7,956 nt of DNA, taken from positions 1-7,956 of the forward strand of contig CAISKH010000123.1 of NCBI GenBank assembly GCA_903885865.1, written 5' to 3'. Made by a program: the position numbers and the translations under genes. This DNA is from an uncultured Mucilaginibacter sp. Its GTDB lineage: Bacteria > Bacteroidota > Bacteroidia > Sphingobacteriales > Sphingobacteriaceae. Position 1 is the first letter of the stretch. Each line of letters begins with the position of its first letter. Below, one piece after another: positions 1 through 7,354 of the stretch. The notes below the pieces were generated by a model. It was not told the origin of the DNA, did no database searches, and was given only the letters and a program-made list of their open reading frames with translations.

Positions 1-1628
1 ACCATATCAAATGCCTTGCGGATCATGGTAAGCATACCCAGGCCCAATACATCCACTTTCAGGATGCCCAACGCTTCCAGGTCGTCCTTGTTCCATTCCA
101 ATTGGGTGCGGTTTTCCATGCGGGCATTCATCACTGGGCAAAGATCAGATAGTTTGTTATCAGTGATCACAAACCCACCGGTATGCTGCCCCAATTGCCG
201 CGGAAAGCCCATTAATTGCGTGGTTAGTTCCAGCACTTTATAAATTATCGGTTCATGCAGGTTCAATCCCTGTTCCAGCAACCGATTCTCATCAAAACCT
301 TCTTCGCGGAAATCCCAAATGGTAGCGCCTATGCGTTTGATGGTATCTTCTGATAACCCCATAGCCTTGCCCACATCACGTATAGCGCCCCGGTGGCGTT
401 CCTGGGTTACGGTAGCAACAATAGCTGCGTGTTCGCGACCATAATCATCATATATGTACTGGATAATTTCTTCGCGCCGTTCATGTTCAAAGTCCACATC
501 AATATCGGGCCATTCTTCCCGCGCATCCGACATAAAACGGGAAAACAGCAACCGCGATTTCATAGGATCAACCGCCGTAATAGCCAGGCAATAACAAACC
601 GTTGAATTAGCTGCCGAACCGCGCCCCTGATGAAGGATGCCCAGTTCTTCCGCTTTTTGCGTGTACTTATGTACCCGCAGAAAATACGGTGCCAGCTTAC
701 GTTTCTCAATAAAAGTCAGTTCAACTTTAATCTGGTCAGAAACCTTTTTTGGCACGTGTTCGCCATAGCGCTCGTGGGCGCCCGCCCAGGTATACTGCGC
801 CAGGCGCTCCTGTGGTGTAAGCCCGTCAATTATTTTTTCTTCCGGCTCAATATATTTTAAAGTATCTAATGAAAACGTGCAGGCTTCCGCGATTTTCAGC
901 GCGTTACCTATCGCTTCAGGGTATTGCCTGAATAAACGGTGTACTTCGTCGATAGGCCTAATAAACCGCTCCGCATTGGCATGCAGCCGGAAACCCGCTG
1001 TATGAATAGTGCATTTTTCGCGGATGCAGGTTAATACATCCTGCAATTCCCGGCGGTTGGCCACGTGGTAATGCACATCGCCAACCGCCACCATAGGTGG
1101 GCCTAATTGCGACAGGCGGTATAATCTTTTGGCATCATCACCGCTATAGGAGCGGCTTGCTGCCATATATAAGTCTTGATGGAAGTTAGCACGATACTCC
1201 GCCACATTGCTTTTAAAATCATCATCATAATCAAACCGCTCGTTCAGCTCATCGGGAGGAACGATAATGAATTGAATGCCCTCCTGGTGGTTATATATAT
1301 CCGCTTTATACAAATAACATTCTCCCTTTTCGGCGCGGAGGTTGCCAAGTGTCAACAAAGCCGAAAGCCTGCTGTATGCTTCCAGGTCGGTAGGATAAGC
1401 CAGTAAGCTTGGCCCGTCCAATAAATCCAGCCGACAGGCAGGGATAAACCTGACGCCGATTTTTTTAGCCGCGATATGCGCCCGCACAATACCCGCCAGG
1501 CTGTTACGGTCGGTAATAGCAATAGCCTCGTAACCGTAGGCGGCAGCCTGTTCTACCAGCTCTTCGGGGTGTGAACCGCCCCGCAGGAAACTGAAATTGC
1601 TGGTTGCTTGTAATTCGGCGTATCTCAT
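1..1628 (-). CDS. dnaE2: Error-prone DNA polymerase DnaE2 (N-terminal half, cut by window edge)
   Basis: C-family DNA polymerase for translesion synthesis and damage-induced mutagenesis, acting in the cytoplasm with ImuA and ImuB. The reading frame is open from the ATG at 1628 to the left edge, giving 542 codons, about half the usual length of roughly 1,000-1,100 residues. The N-terminal PHP domain begins MRYAELQATSNFSFLRGGSH; the HxH pair found there in replicative DnaE is replaced, as is typical of DnaE2. The palm motif PDIDVDF lies at residues 374-380 (bases 489-509), with D375 and D377 the expected metal ligands. KVDVLGLGMLT starts at about residue 524 and supplies the third catalytic aspartate, D526 (bases 51-53). 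All three catalytic aspartates are therefore present. The fingers, clamp-binding and OB regions lie outside the window. The start is 6 bases after the imuB stop, so the gene is probably the last of an imuA-imuB-dnaE2 operon. The family call is firm. Confidence 0.95.
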   Translation of the reverse strand, partial: MRYAELQATSNFSFLRGGSHPEELVEQAAAYGYEAIAITDRNSLAGIVRAHIAAKKIGVRFIPACRLDLLDGPSLLAYPTDLEAYSRLSALLTLGNLRAEKGECYLYKADIYNHQEGIQFIIVPPDELNERFDYDDDFKSNVAEYRANFHQDLYMAASRSYSGDDAKRLYRLSQLGPPMVAVGDVHYHVANRRELQDVLTCIREKCTIHTAGFRLHANAERFIRPIDEVHRLFRQYPEAIGNALKIAEACTFSLDTLKYIEPEEKIIDGLTPQERLAQYTWAGAHERYGEHVPKKVSDQIKVELTFIEKRKLAPYFLRVHKYTQKAEELGILHQGRGSAANSTVCYCLAITAVDPMKSRLLFSRFMSDAREEWPDIDVDFEHERREEIIQYIYDDYGREHAAIVATVTQERHRGAIRDVGKAMGLSEDTIKRIGATIWDFREEGFDENRLLEQGLNLHEPIIYKVLELTTQLMGFPRQLGQHTGGFVITDNKLSDLCPVMNARMENRTQLEWNKDDLEALGILKVDVLGLGMLTMIRKAFDM

Positions 1629-1634
1629 TTCACT

Positions 1635-3131
1635 TTATGCAAAAAACCCATGTAAATACCATTGCGGCGTGGCATCATAATGCCCTGACCGGAACAGCCA
1701 GTAGCGCTGCCCGTCCGAATCCTCCACCGCGTAATAATCACGGTGTTCACCCTTATCGTGCCACCATTCACGCTCAATACGTTCAGGGCCGTCGGCTTTT
1801 TCAATCACGTGTCGCCTGCCTTTATAAGTAAATACTTTCGGCGGATAATCCGGCAAGAGCGCCATCACTTCAACGGGTTCGGGGCGGGCCAGTATACGCA
1901 TGGGGCGCAGCCTGTCGGTACGCCATTTGGTTGTTGGCGTTTCGGTTAAAGAAGCCGCCTGATTCACCGAACGTTCGGGCCAATAATGTTCTGCCGGGAG
2001 GTAGCGGCGTATACGCCCGGGCCCTATCTTTCCGGCTATGCGGTCCAGCAATTCTGCTAAAGCAGTATCCTGTAAACCGGGGTTGCCGGCCCATAATTTC
2101 TCCTGCAGCACATCAATATCTTCTACTTTAGGCGCTTCCAAAAGAAATAATTCAATACCCAGGGCAGGTTCTATTTTGCTGATCTGTAATTCAAATAGCT
2201 TAAATAAATGAGGAACATTATGCGAACCGCGATTGGTAGTTATTGCGGCCTGTACCATTTTGCCATCAACACGGTAACATTTCAGCATAGCCTTGCGGAT
2301 GCCTTTGCCTTCTGCCTGTAACCTGGCGCATAGAGTTTCCAGCAATTTTTGAATCGCGATCTCAATAGCTTTAGCCGTTCTTACCGGTTCTAAACAAGGC
2401 AAGCGCTCAGTATAGGGTACAGGTGGAATTAACGGCTTTAGCGGTTCATCCTCTAAACCCATAGCTTGTGCCAGCCTCAGCAAGAACCCTTCGCCAAAAC
2501 GCCGGCGTAATACAGCGCGTGGTATTTGCATAAAGCTTTTAATGGGGGTAAAACCCAATTTTTGCAGTTTTTCCAATACCAGTGTTTCCAAACGGAGCGA
2601 GGCAGGCGGCAAATTAAGCAAAGCCTGCACCTGCAAACCGTTTTCGATTATGGGTGTTGCTTTCCCGAAACGGGCAACGGCCCAGGCCGCGCCAATGGTA
2701 TCGGCTATGGCCGCGCGGGCATTATAGCCCGATGTGCGAAGCTTGTTAACGATCTCTTTTAAGTAGCCTCGTTCACCGCCCCATAAATGCGCACAGCCCG
2801 AAATATCGAGGATCAACCCATCCGGCAGGTCGACCGCGACTATAGGCGTATAACGGATACCCCATAGGCCTAATTGCCGTAATAATTTGGCTTCTTTCCC
2901 CTCAATATGATCTAATACCTGCAAATTGGTTGTTATGGCTTTAGCGTCAGCCGCAGCCATGCCCCGGTAAATGCCCTGCATTTCGGCCACCGGGTTTGCG
3001 GCGGTGATGATGATGTGGTTACGTTCAGGTTTTGCAAAAACAAAAGGCACATCCTTTAGTTCCGGTTGGCGAAGTGCCAGCCAGTCAGTCGTCAAATGAC
3101 GGAACCATATTGCCATAAAACGCTTTTGCAT
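1635..3131 (-). CDS. imuB: ImuB, catalytically degenerate Y-family polymerase homologue
   Basis: Adaptor subunit of the ImuA-ImuB-DnaE2 mutasome; in studied homologues it links DnaE2 to the sliding clamp and does not itself polymerise DNA. The protein has 498 residues from the ATG at 3131. A GTG directly upstream at 3134 is in frame and could be used instead, adding one residue. The first Y-family metal-binding aspartate is missing: the segment AIWFRHLTTDWLA replaces the DxD-FFA motif. In the second motif an aspartate remains (LDISGCAHLWGG, near residue 109), but the following glutamate is isoleucine. Both losses are typical of ImuB. The little-finger part is followed by QEKLWAG (near residue 343), which fits a QxxLW clamp-binding motif. 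The C-terminus carries a conserved-looking tail with RDYYAVE, RYWLFR and WYLHGFFA. The imuA stop TGA lies 3 bases before the ATG, and a G-rich stretch (GGCGGGGTGAG) precedes it. dnaE2 follows after 6 bases. Confidence 0.94.
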   Translation of the reverse strand: MQKRFMAIWFRHLTTDWLALRQPELKDVPFVFAKPERNHIIITAANPVAEMQGIYRGMAAADAKAITTNLQVLDHIEGKEAKLLRQLGLWGIRYTPIVAVDLPDGLILDISGCAHLWGGERGYLKEIVNKLRTSGYNARAAIADTIGAAWAVARFGKATPIIENGLQVQALLNLPPASLRLETLVLEKLQKLGFTPIKSFMQIPRAVLRRRFGEGFLLRLAQAMGLEDEPLKPLIPPVPYTERLPCLEPVRTAKAIEIAIQKLLETLCARLQAEGKGIRKAMLKCYRVDGKMVQAAITTNRGSHNVPHLFKLFELQISKIEPALGIELFLLEAPKVEDIDVLQEKLWAGNPGLQDTALAELLDRIAGKIGPGRIRRYLPAEHYWPERSVNQAASLTETPTTKWRTDRLRPMRILARPEPVEVMALLPDYPPKVFTYKGRRHVIEKADGPERIEREWWHDKGEHRDYYAVEDSDGQRYWLFRSGHYDATPQWYLHGFFA

Positions 3132-3134
3132 CAC

Positions 3135-3860
3135 TCACCCCGCCATTAATTTATGTTCTGTTAATTGCTCTAGTTCAACCGGCCTGAATTTACCTCCCGA
3201 CCATTCTACGATCCAGTTGCCGGGCTGCCCGTTACGTACCCGCAGCAGTTCAACCTGCCAGCGCGGGAAACCCAATCCCGGCAGGCCCTCCACCGGCTCA
3301 CTCGGCAACGGGCTTATCCTCCACCGCGCAGCACAGGCGGTCGAACCCATTTTATTGGATTGATTACGCAGGATAAAACCCGTCACCTGGCTTTGTTCCA
3401 CCGCGAGCTGTAAACGCCGTGATTGTTTAAAATCAAGCTCACGCACTTCGCCAACTACCCCGGCCAGCCCGGCGCATTTTAACGCTTCTTCCATTACCCA
3501 CAAAACATCTTTATCGTTGATTAGATTAACAAAGATCACCCGGTCAGGCTCAACCCCAAAGGTTTTCAATGCCGGCGGAAACAGGTTGCCCGAAAGGCTG
3601 ATCCATAAACAAGCGCCCCCATTTTGCATGAGTACCGATAGTAACCCCGTTACCAACCCGCCGCAAGCCGTAGCCTGTTCTGTATTGGCACATACCAGCT
3701 CATGTACTGTACCTAATGGGAAAACACCATTGGGAAAGGCAGCTTCTATCGTGCCCAGGCCAACCAGTTCATGCGTATGCGCAGGCGGTGGCTTATACCC
3801 TTCCCATTGCAAAATGTTTTTTTGCAGCCTGTTTATCAGCTCTCTTTTTGCATCGGCCAT
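3135..3860 (-). CDS. imuA: ImuA, RecA-like mutasome accessory protein
   Basis: RecA/SulA-related accessory protein of the damage-inducible mutagenesis cassette; in studied systems it is needed together with ImuB for DnaE2-dependent mutagenesis. The protein has 241 residues, close to the usual ImuA size. The start is the ATG at 3860 (MADAKRELINRLQ); an in-frame TTG at 3869 would add three residues but is less likely. Recognisable parts are the PNGVFPLGTVHEL segment (residues 43-55), which in RecA relatives precedes the P-loop, the ACLWIS strand (83-88), and FGVEPDRVIFVN (101-112) followed by the DVLWVMEEAL helix. The P-loop position reads CANTEQATACGG and lacks the GK[ST] of Walker A, so ATP binding is doubtful. 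The C-terminus WQVELLRVRNGQPGNWIVEW is typical of the family. It is the first gene of the minus-strand cassette; the upstream 89 bases are shared with a divergent gene and contain an inverted repeat. Confidence 0.92.
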   Translation of the reverse strand: MADAKRELINRLQKNILQWEGYKPPPAHTHELVGLGTIEAAFPNGVFPLGTVHELVCANTEQATACGGLVTGLLSVLMQNGGACLWISLSGNLFPPALKTFGVEPDRVIFVNLINDKDVLWVMEEALKCAGLAGVVGEVRELDFKQSRRLQLAVEQSQVTGFILRNQSNKMGSTACAARWRISPLPSEPVEGLPGLGFPRWQVELLRVRNGQPGNWIVEWSGGKFRPVELEQLTEHKLMAG

Positions 3861-3880
3861 GACAATCAAATTTGGGATAG

Positions 3881-3922
3881 TAAAGTTATGCTAATATTTT
3901 TAGCATTTTATATAAAACTTTA
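3881..3922. promoter_or_regulatory. Nested inverted repeat between imuA and the divergent small gene; candidate operator
   Basis: An inner perfect dyad, ATGCTAA-TATTT-TTAGCAT (3888-3906), has 7-base arms and a 5-base spacer. A second pair of 7-base arms, TAAAGTT (3881-3887) and AACTTTA (3916-3922), encloses it. The left arms are contiguous, while the right arms are 9 bases apart. The whole lies in the 89-base region between two divergent starts (3860 and 3950), where a shared regulator could act on both. On the minus strand TAACTTTA (3888-3881) matches 7 of 8 positions of the Bacteroidota -7 element TAnnTTTG, which would place it at the imuA promoter, but no matching -33 element was found. 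No LexA box of the classical Gram-positive or proteobacterial form is visible. The repeat is seen directly; its role as operator is inference, and AT-rich DNA gives such repeats by chance more often. Confidence 0.4.
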
Positions 3923-3949
3923 CAAAATATTTTTCACTTTTGTTTTGTT

Positions 3950-4222
3950 ATGATCAATAATGCTTATTTGGTTAATGATGCAAGGGCTTGGGTAAAGCGC
4001 AAAAATGCGCCCGATGAGGTGCTCCGTATTGCATTGGATATGGAAAGTAAAGACGCGGCGCTATGTTATGAGCTATTTTCGGCCTACGGCCAAAAGCCCG
4101 ATTATTGGGGGCGAATATTATTTGATGCGCAGGGTTACTGGATATATGACGGCGATATGCTGACCATTGCTGAACAGGAGCAAATAGCGAGATTTATAAT
4201 AAATTATGTGGAAATTATTTAG
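3950..4222 (+). CDS. Hypothetical 90-residue protein, divergent from imuA
   Basis: I do not recognise this protein. It has 90 residues, starts at the ATG at 3950 and ends with TAG. It is acidic by count (about 14 Asp/Glu against 9 Lys/Arg) and rich in aromatic residues, notably in PDYWGRILFDAQGYWIYDGD (residues 50-69). It has no signal peptide, membrane segment, cysteine cluster or evident helix-turn-helix. The N-terminal half looks helical (DARAWVKRKNAPDEVLRIAL), the middle may form strands, and the C-terminus (AEQEQIARFIINYVEII) looks like an amphipathic helix, suggesting a small globular cytoplasmic protein. Ordinary amino-acid composition and full use of the frame up to the intergenic region support a real gene. 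It is divergent from imuA with 89 bases between the starts, so shared regulation is possible. No upstream Shine-Dalgarno sequence is evident. Function unknown. Confidence 0.72.
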   Translation: MINNAYLVNDARAWVKRKNAPDEVLRIALDMESKDAALCYELFSAYGQKPDYWGRILFDAQGYWIYDGDMLTIAEQEQIARFIINYVEII

Positions 4223-4425
4223 TTTAAGTGTTTAATTATTGGAGACGAATGTAAGTTCTCCTGCCACTATTGGAATAAATCTACAATTTAAAATTAACTT
4301 TACTTAAAAAAAATCATCGCCTTTCCGACCATTTTCAAATTTATCTGTCTCATCGTAGGTTTGTCAGAAATTATGTGGTTGAGTCGATGATGTGTTGAAT
4401 TAATAATATAATTTGTTAAAACCTG

Positions 4426-5196
4426 ATGTATATTCTTATTATTGTCATTGGAGTTATCGTGCTAATTTGTTTTTTCTTTGCAACAAGGCATAAGGTTGTT
4501 CCCAATAAACAAGCAAATGCGGTCTACCGAAAACTGCTTAATGAACATGTCGATTACTATTTCAGGCTTGATCAGGATGAAAGAAAACGATTTGAAAAAC
4601 TCGTTTCGGAGTTTTTATTTGATGTAAACATAGAAGGGGTTGGAACCGAAGTTACCGACCTTGATCGGGTGCTTATAGCTTCCAGTGCCATTATCCCCGT
4701 TTTTGGTTTGGGCAATTGGAAGTACAAAAACCTTACAAATGTTATTCTTTACCCCGACACTTTCGATACGGAGTTTCAGTTTGAAGGCGAGAACCGCAAT
4801 ATAATGGGCATGGTGGGATCAGGCTATATGAACGGGCAGATGTTGCTTTCGCGTGCCGCCTTAGATAAGGGTTTTTCCAGATTTCCGGGTAAAGAAAATG
4901 CGGCTATACATGAATTTGTTCACTTACTGGATAAATCTGATGGTGCAACGGATGGTGTACCTGAAAACCTTATGACGCATCAATATACTATCCCATGGCT
5001 TAAAATGATGCACCAGGAAATGCATCGTATCGGAGCCGGAAAATCGGACATTAATCCTTATGCCCTAACAAATGAAGCAGAATTTTTCGCTGTAGTTTCT
5101 GAGTATTTCTTTGAACAGCCCGATAAATTCCAGCGTATGCACCCGGCGATATATGATCAACTAAGCCTGATCTTTAACCAAAATCCCGTTCTATAA
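4426..5196 (+). CDS. MtfA-like zinc-dependent peptidase (M90 family), membrane-anchored
   Basis: Predicted zinc metallopeptidase of the MtfA/M90 family (256 residues). E. coli MtfA binds the glucose repressor Mlc and has aminopeptidase activity; whether this homologue has a similar partner is unknown. The zinc motif HEFVH is at residues 162-166, continuing as LLDKSDG in the usual HEFxHLLD form, and NEAEFFAVVSEYFF (216-229) supplies the expected third ligand, probably E219. Other family features are VLIASSAIIPVFG (82-94), the YPDTF segment (109-113) and the start of the catalytic domain around residue 32. Residues 2-19 form a hydrophobic segment followed by RHK, which suggests a single N-terminal membrane anchor with the catalytic domain in the cytoplasm; E. 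coli MtfA is soluble. The start is the first ATG after stops in this frame. The gene stands alone on its strand and converges with ppk2, 19 bases apart. Confidence 0.88.
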   Translation: MYILIIVIGVIVLICFFFATRHKVVPNKQANAVYRKLLNEHVDYYFRLDQDERKRFEKLVSEFLFDVNIEGVGTEVTDLDRVLIASSAIIPVFGLGNWKYKNLTNVILYPDTFDTEFQFEGENRNIMGMVGSGYMNGQMLLSRAALDKGFSRFPGKENAAIHEFVHLLDKSDGATDGVPENLMTHQYTIPWLKMMHQEMHRIGAGKSDINPYALTNEAEFFAVVSEYFFEQPDKFQRMHPAIYDQLSLIFNQNPVL

Positions 5197-5201
5197 TACC
5201 C

Positions 5202-5225
5202 ACTTTTTTTCCTGGTCAGAAAAGT
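5202..5225. terminator. Weak A/T hairpin at convergent gene ends
   Basis: ACTTTT (5202-5207) and AAAAGT (5220-5225) can pair around a 12-base loop between the converging peptidase and ppk2 genes; T-runs follow on both strands. The stem is short and A/T-rich and overlaps the ppk2 stop codon, so it is at best a weak bidirectional terminator. The convergent arrangement is the main reason to list it. Confidence 0.22.
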
Positions 5226-5959
5226 TTTTCCTTTATGTTTTCAGGTGATGCCGGATAAACCAGGCCGCAGCCATGCGATAGCGATTTTTCATCTTTATGC
5301 CGGTATTTGGTTCGCTTCAGGAGATGCGTGATCAGGTTAATATGAGTTTCGTCCTTGTCGTCAGCATTAACAATAAACCACGGAGCGTGTTTGAAATTGG
5401 TTTTTAGCAACATTTCGTCGCGTGCTTCCGAATAGTCTTTCCAATGTTTTGAGGCATCCTTATCAATCGGGCTTATTTTCCATTGTTTCAGCGGATCTTT
5501 CTCACGGTCTTCCAGCCTTTTTTCCTGTTCCTTTTTGCTGATATCGAGGTAATATTTAAGCACAATAAAGCCCGAATCAACCAGCATCTGTTCAAATAAT
5601 TCTACGTCTTTAAAAAACGCCCTGTATTCCTTATCCGTGCAAAACCCCATTACTTTTTCAACCCCTGCACGGTTGTACCAGCTTCTGTTAAAGAGCGTAA
5701 ATTCTCCCGATACAGGCAATTCGGCCGCATAACGTTGAAAGTACCATTCATGTTCCTCCCTGTCAGACGGTTTTCCCAATGCCACTACTTTGGTTTCACG
5801 CGGGCTGAGATGTTTAACGATCCTTTTTATAGTGCCGTCCTTCCCGGCAGCATCACGGCCCTCTAATATGACAAGCAGCTTAAGATTAGAAGAAATTATT
5901 TCATTTTGCAGCTTAACCAGTTCTATATACAACCCATGTAATATTTCTCTCTTTTTCAT
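5216..5959 (-). CDS. ppk2: Polyphosphate kinase 2 family protein
   Basis: PPK2-family enzyme that transfers phosphate between inorganic polyphosphate and nucleotides, usually making ADP/ATP or GDP/GTP from polyphosphate; cytoplasmic. It has 247 residues, the length of a single-domain PPK2. The Walker A loop GRDAAGKDGT is at residues 34-43. HEWYFQRYAAELP (70-82) and FNRSWYNRAGVEKVMGF (90-106) form the Walker B and polyphosphate-binding region. The lid module reads QWKISPIDKDASKHWKDYSE (159-178). The C-terminal helix includes INLITHLLKR. Residue 91 is asparagine where many PPK2 enzymes have the Walker B aspartate (FDRSWYNR). The start is the ATG at 5957-5959; the usual N-terminal extension is short. 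It lies 44 bases downstream of the MgtC-like gene on the same strand, with no clear promoter in between, so the two may be co-transcribed. Nucleotide preference (ADP, GDP or AMP) cannot be read from the sequence with certainty. Confidence 0.93.
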   Translation of the reverse strand: MKKREILHGLYIELVKLQNEIISSNLKLLVILEGRDAAGKDGTIKRIVKHLSPRETKVVALGKPSDREEHEWYFQRYAAELPVSGEFTLFNRSWYNRAGVEKVMGFCTDKEYRAFFKDVELFEQMLVDSGFIVLKYYLDISKKEQEKRLEDREKDPLKQWKISPIDKDASKHWKDYSEARDEMLLKTNFKHAPWFIVNADDKDETHINLITHLLKRTKYRHKDEKSLSHGCGLVYPASPENIKEKLF

Positions 5960-6003
5960 ATTTGCGTATTTATACCAACTCCCAATTTTCTTTAACAGGT
6001 TGA

Positions 6004-7287
6004 TCAGGAAAGAAAAACAAAGGATATTAATAACCCCGTAACAATTAAAATGCTGAACCCGGCTATCAACCGCATCCTGACGGACCGGTCGCCGAGCGTA
6101 ATAGCGTAAATCATTTTTAAAAGGTTATTACTGGTAGATGCATTAATAACAGCTATTACCAAAAAAGTTTCAGTTATGTTCCATTTACTTTGAAATAAGT
6201 TGATAATAAAAGGGTCGATATCTGTAACACCTACCACAAATGACAACGTATTGATGCCCGCTGTTCCATAATTCCTGCTTACATAGCCCGTGATAAATGC
6301 GAAAAAGATAAACAGCGCACCGAATACAATAGCTGTTTTAAATTCTAACGGATTGGCGCGTGGGTTTACGGGTTTAATTTGAGTTTGCCGAGTGTTTTGG
6401 ACGCTATTGAATTTTGCAAAATAAAATGCCGTTAACAAAGAAACAACTATCAATACAGCGAACGGAAGAGCTAATCGCCAGGCAATAGCCGCGTTAAAAA
6501 ACAGGGCGAGTAAAAATATTCTTAAATACATCATTGTAGTTGCCAGGATGATGGCGGGCGCTATGCCTGTATTATTCGCTGACTCTTTGCTTTTCCTTGC
6601 GAGAATAACAGTTGTAGCGGTACTGCTGTAAAGCCCTCCCAAAATGCCCGTGAGTATAATGCCCGATTTTGGGAATACAAATTTTTTAAGAAGGTAGCTA
6701 AAGTAGGAAATGCCCGAAACGGCCACGATTGCCAACCAGAATTTGTAAGGGGAAATATTAATTTCAGCCGAGACAGGCTTATCAGGGAGCAAGGGAAGGA
6801 TAACGCCGGCAATCACCAGGAATTTTGCAAGGGTAATAAATTCATTTTCATCGAATTTTTTTGAAAACTCAAATAGCCACATTTTTATTTCTGTGAGCAT
6901 TAGCACAGAAACCACGATCAATAGTACCAGCCAGGATGATTGGGTATAAACCAGTGGCGCTAAACAAAAGGTTATAAAAGCAATAACCAGGGAGGTAATG
7001 CCGAACGCTTTCTGTATTTTTATTTTCTGCGAATAATATACGGCGAATAGCACGGCTATAGCGGCGCCACCGAAAAGAAACGGCAGCAGCGTTTGCGGGC
7101 CAATGATGTAAAGTATATAGCCCAGAATACCAATAAGCGTAAAAGTTCTGTCGGTACCGAAAAGGCTTTCAAACTCCTCTTTGATATGATGACGTCGTTG
7201 CTCAAGTCCGATAAGAAAAGAAAACAGGACAACAAGTAAAAAATTTATAATATCGACCGGGATATTGTGGAATAATTTTTCAGGCAT
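6004..7287 (-). CDS. MgtC/SapB-family, DUF4010-containing membrane protein
   Basis: Polytopic inner-membrane protein of 427 residues with an N-terminal MgtC/SapB-like domain and a C-terminal DUF4010-type domain. The transported or sensed substrate is not established; MgtC relatives are linked to magnesium limitation and acid stress. About 12-13 hydrophobic segments can be marked, including residues 11-28, 47-62, 66-84, 95-112, 118-135, 182-200, 243-266, 270-290, 316-336 and 405-425. The motif GLEQRR (27-32) after the first segment is typical of the MgtC domain. GGLYSSTATTVILAR (217-231), GVTDIDPF (353-360) and ASTSNNLLK (383-391) are typical of DUF4010 proteins. A charged loop at about 293-316 (QNTRQTQIKPVNPR) separates the halves. 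The start is the ATG at 7287. A candidate promoter lies about 70 bases upstream, and ppk2 follows 44 bases downstream on the same strand. Confidence 0.88.
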   Translation of the reverse strand: MPEKLFHNIPVDIINFLLVVLFSFLIGLEQRRHHIKEEFESLFGTDRTFTLIGILGYILYIIGPQTLLPFLFGGAAIAVLFAVYYSQKIKIQKAFGITSLVIAFITFCLAPLVYTQSSWLVLLIVVSVLMLTEIKMWLFEFSKKFDENEFITLAKFLVIAGVILPLLPDKPVSAEINISPYKFWLAIVAVSGISYFSYLLKKFVFPKSGIILTGILGGLYSSTATTVILARKSKESANNTGIAPAIILATTMMYLRIFLLALFFNAAIAWRLALPFAVLIVVSLLTAFYFAKFNSVQNTRQTQIKPVNPRANPLEFKTAIVFGALFIFFAFITGYVSRNYGTAGINTLSFVVGVTDIDPFIINLFQSKWNITETFLVIAVINASTSNNLLKMIYAITLGDRSVRMRLIAGFSILIVTGLLISFVFLS

Positions 7288-7354
7288 CTTTATTTAATTT
7301 TGATTTTATCTGAAACTTTGGCTTGCAACTAATTGATCCAATGTTTCGCCAAAT

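Noticed and set aside
2608..2640. Possible frameshift or domain break in imuB or dnaE2
   Set aside because: Conserved motifs on both sides are in the same frame in each gene, so both are continuous within the window.
3517..3894. Open frame of 125 codons on the plus strand antisense to imuA
   Set aside because: It lies opposite a well-supported gene, its protein has no family resemblance, and it is best explained as a shadow of imuA coding constraints.
4241..4261. GGAGA/TCTCC inverted repeat just after the 90-residue gene, as a terminator
   Set aside because: Only 5 paired bases, an 11-base loop and no T-run follow; too weak to call.
4313..4391. TCATCG repeated at two places with CGATGA downstream, before the peptidase gene
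   Set aside because: Six-base matches at irregular spacing in AT-rich DNA; expected by chance.
4407..4415. TATAATTTG as a -7 promoter element for the peptidase gene
   Set aside because: It has one base too many between TA and TTTG compared with TAnnTTTG, and no TTG at the right distance upstream.
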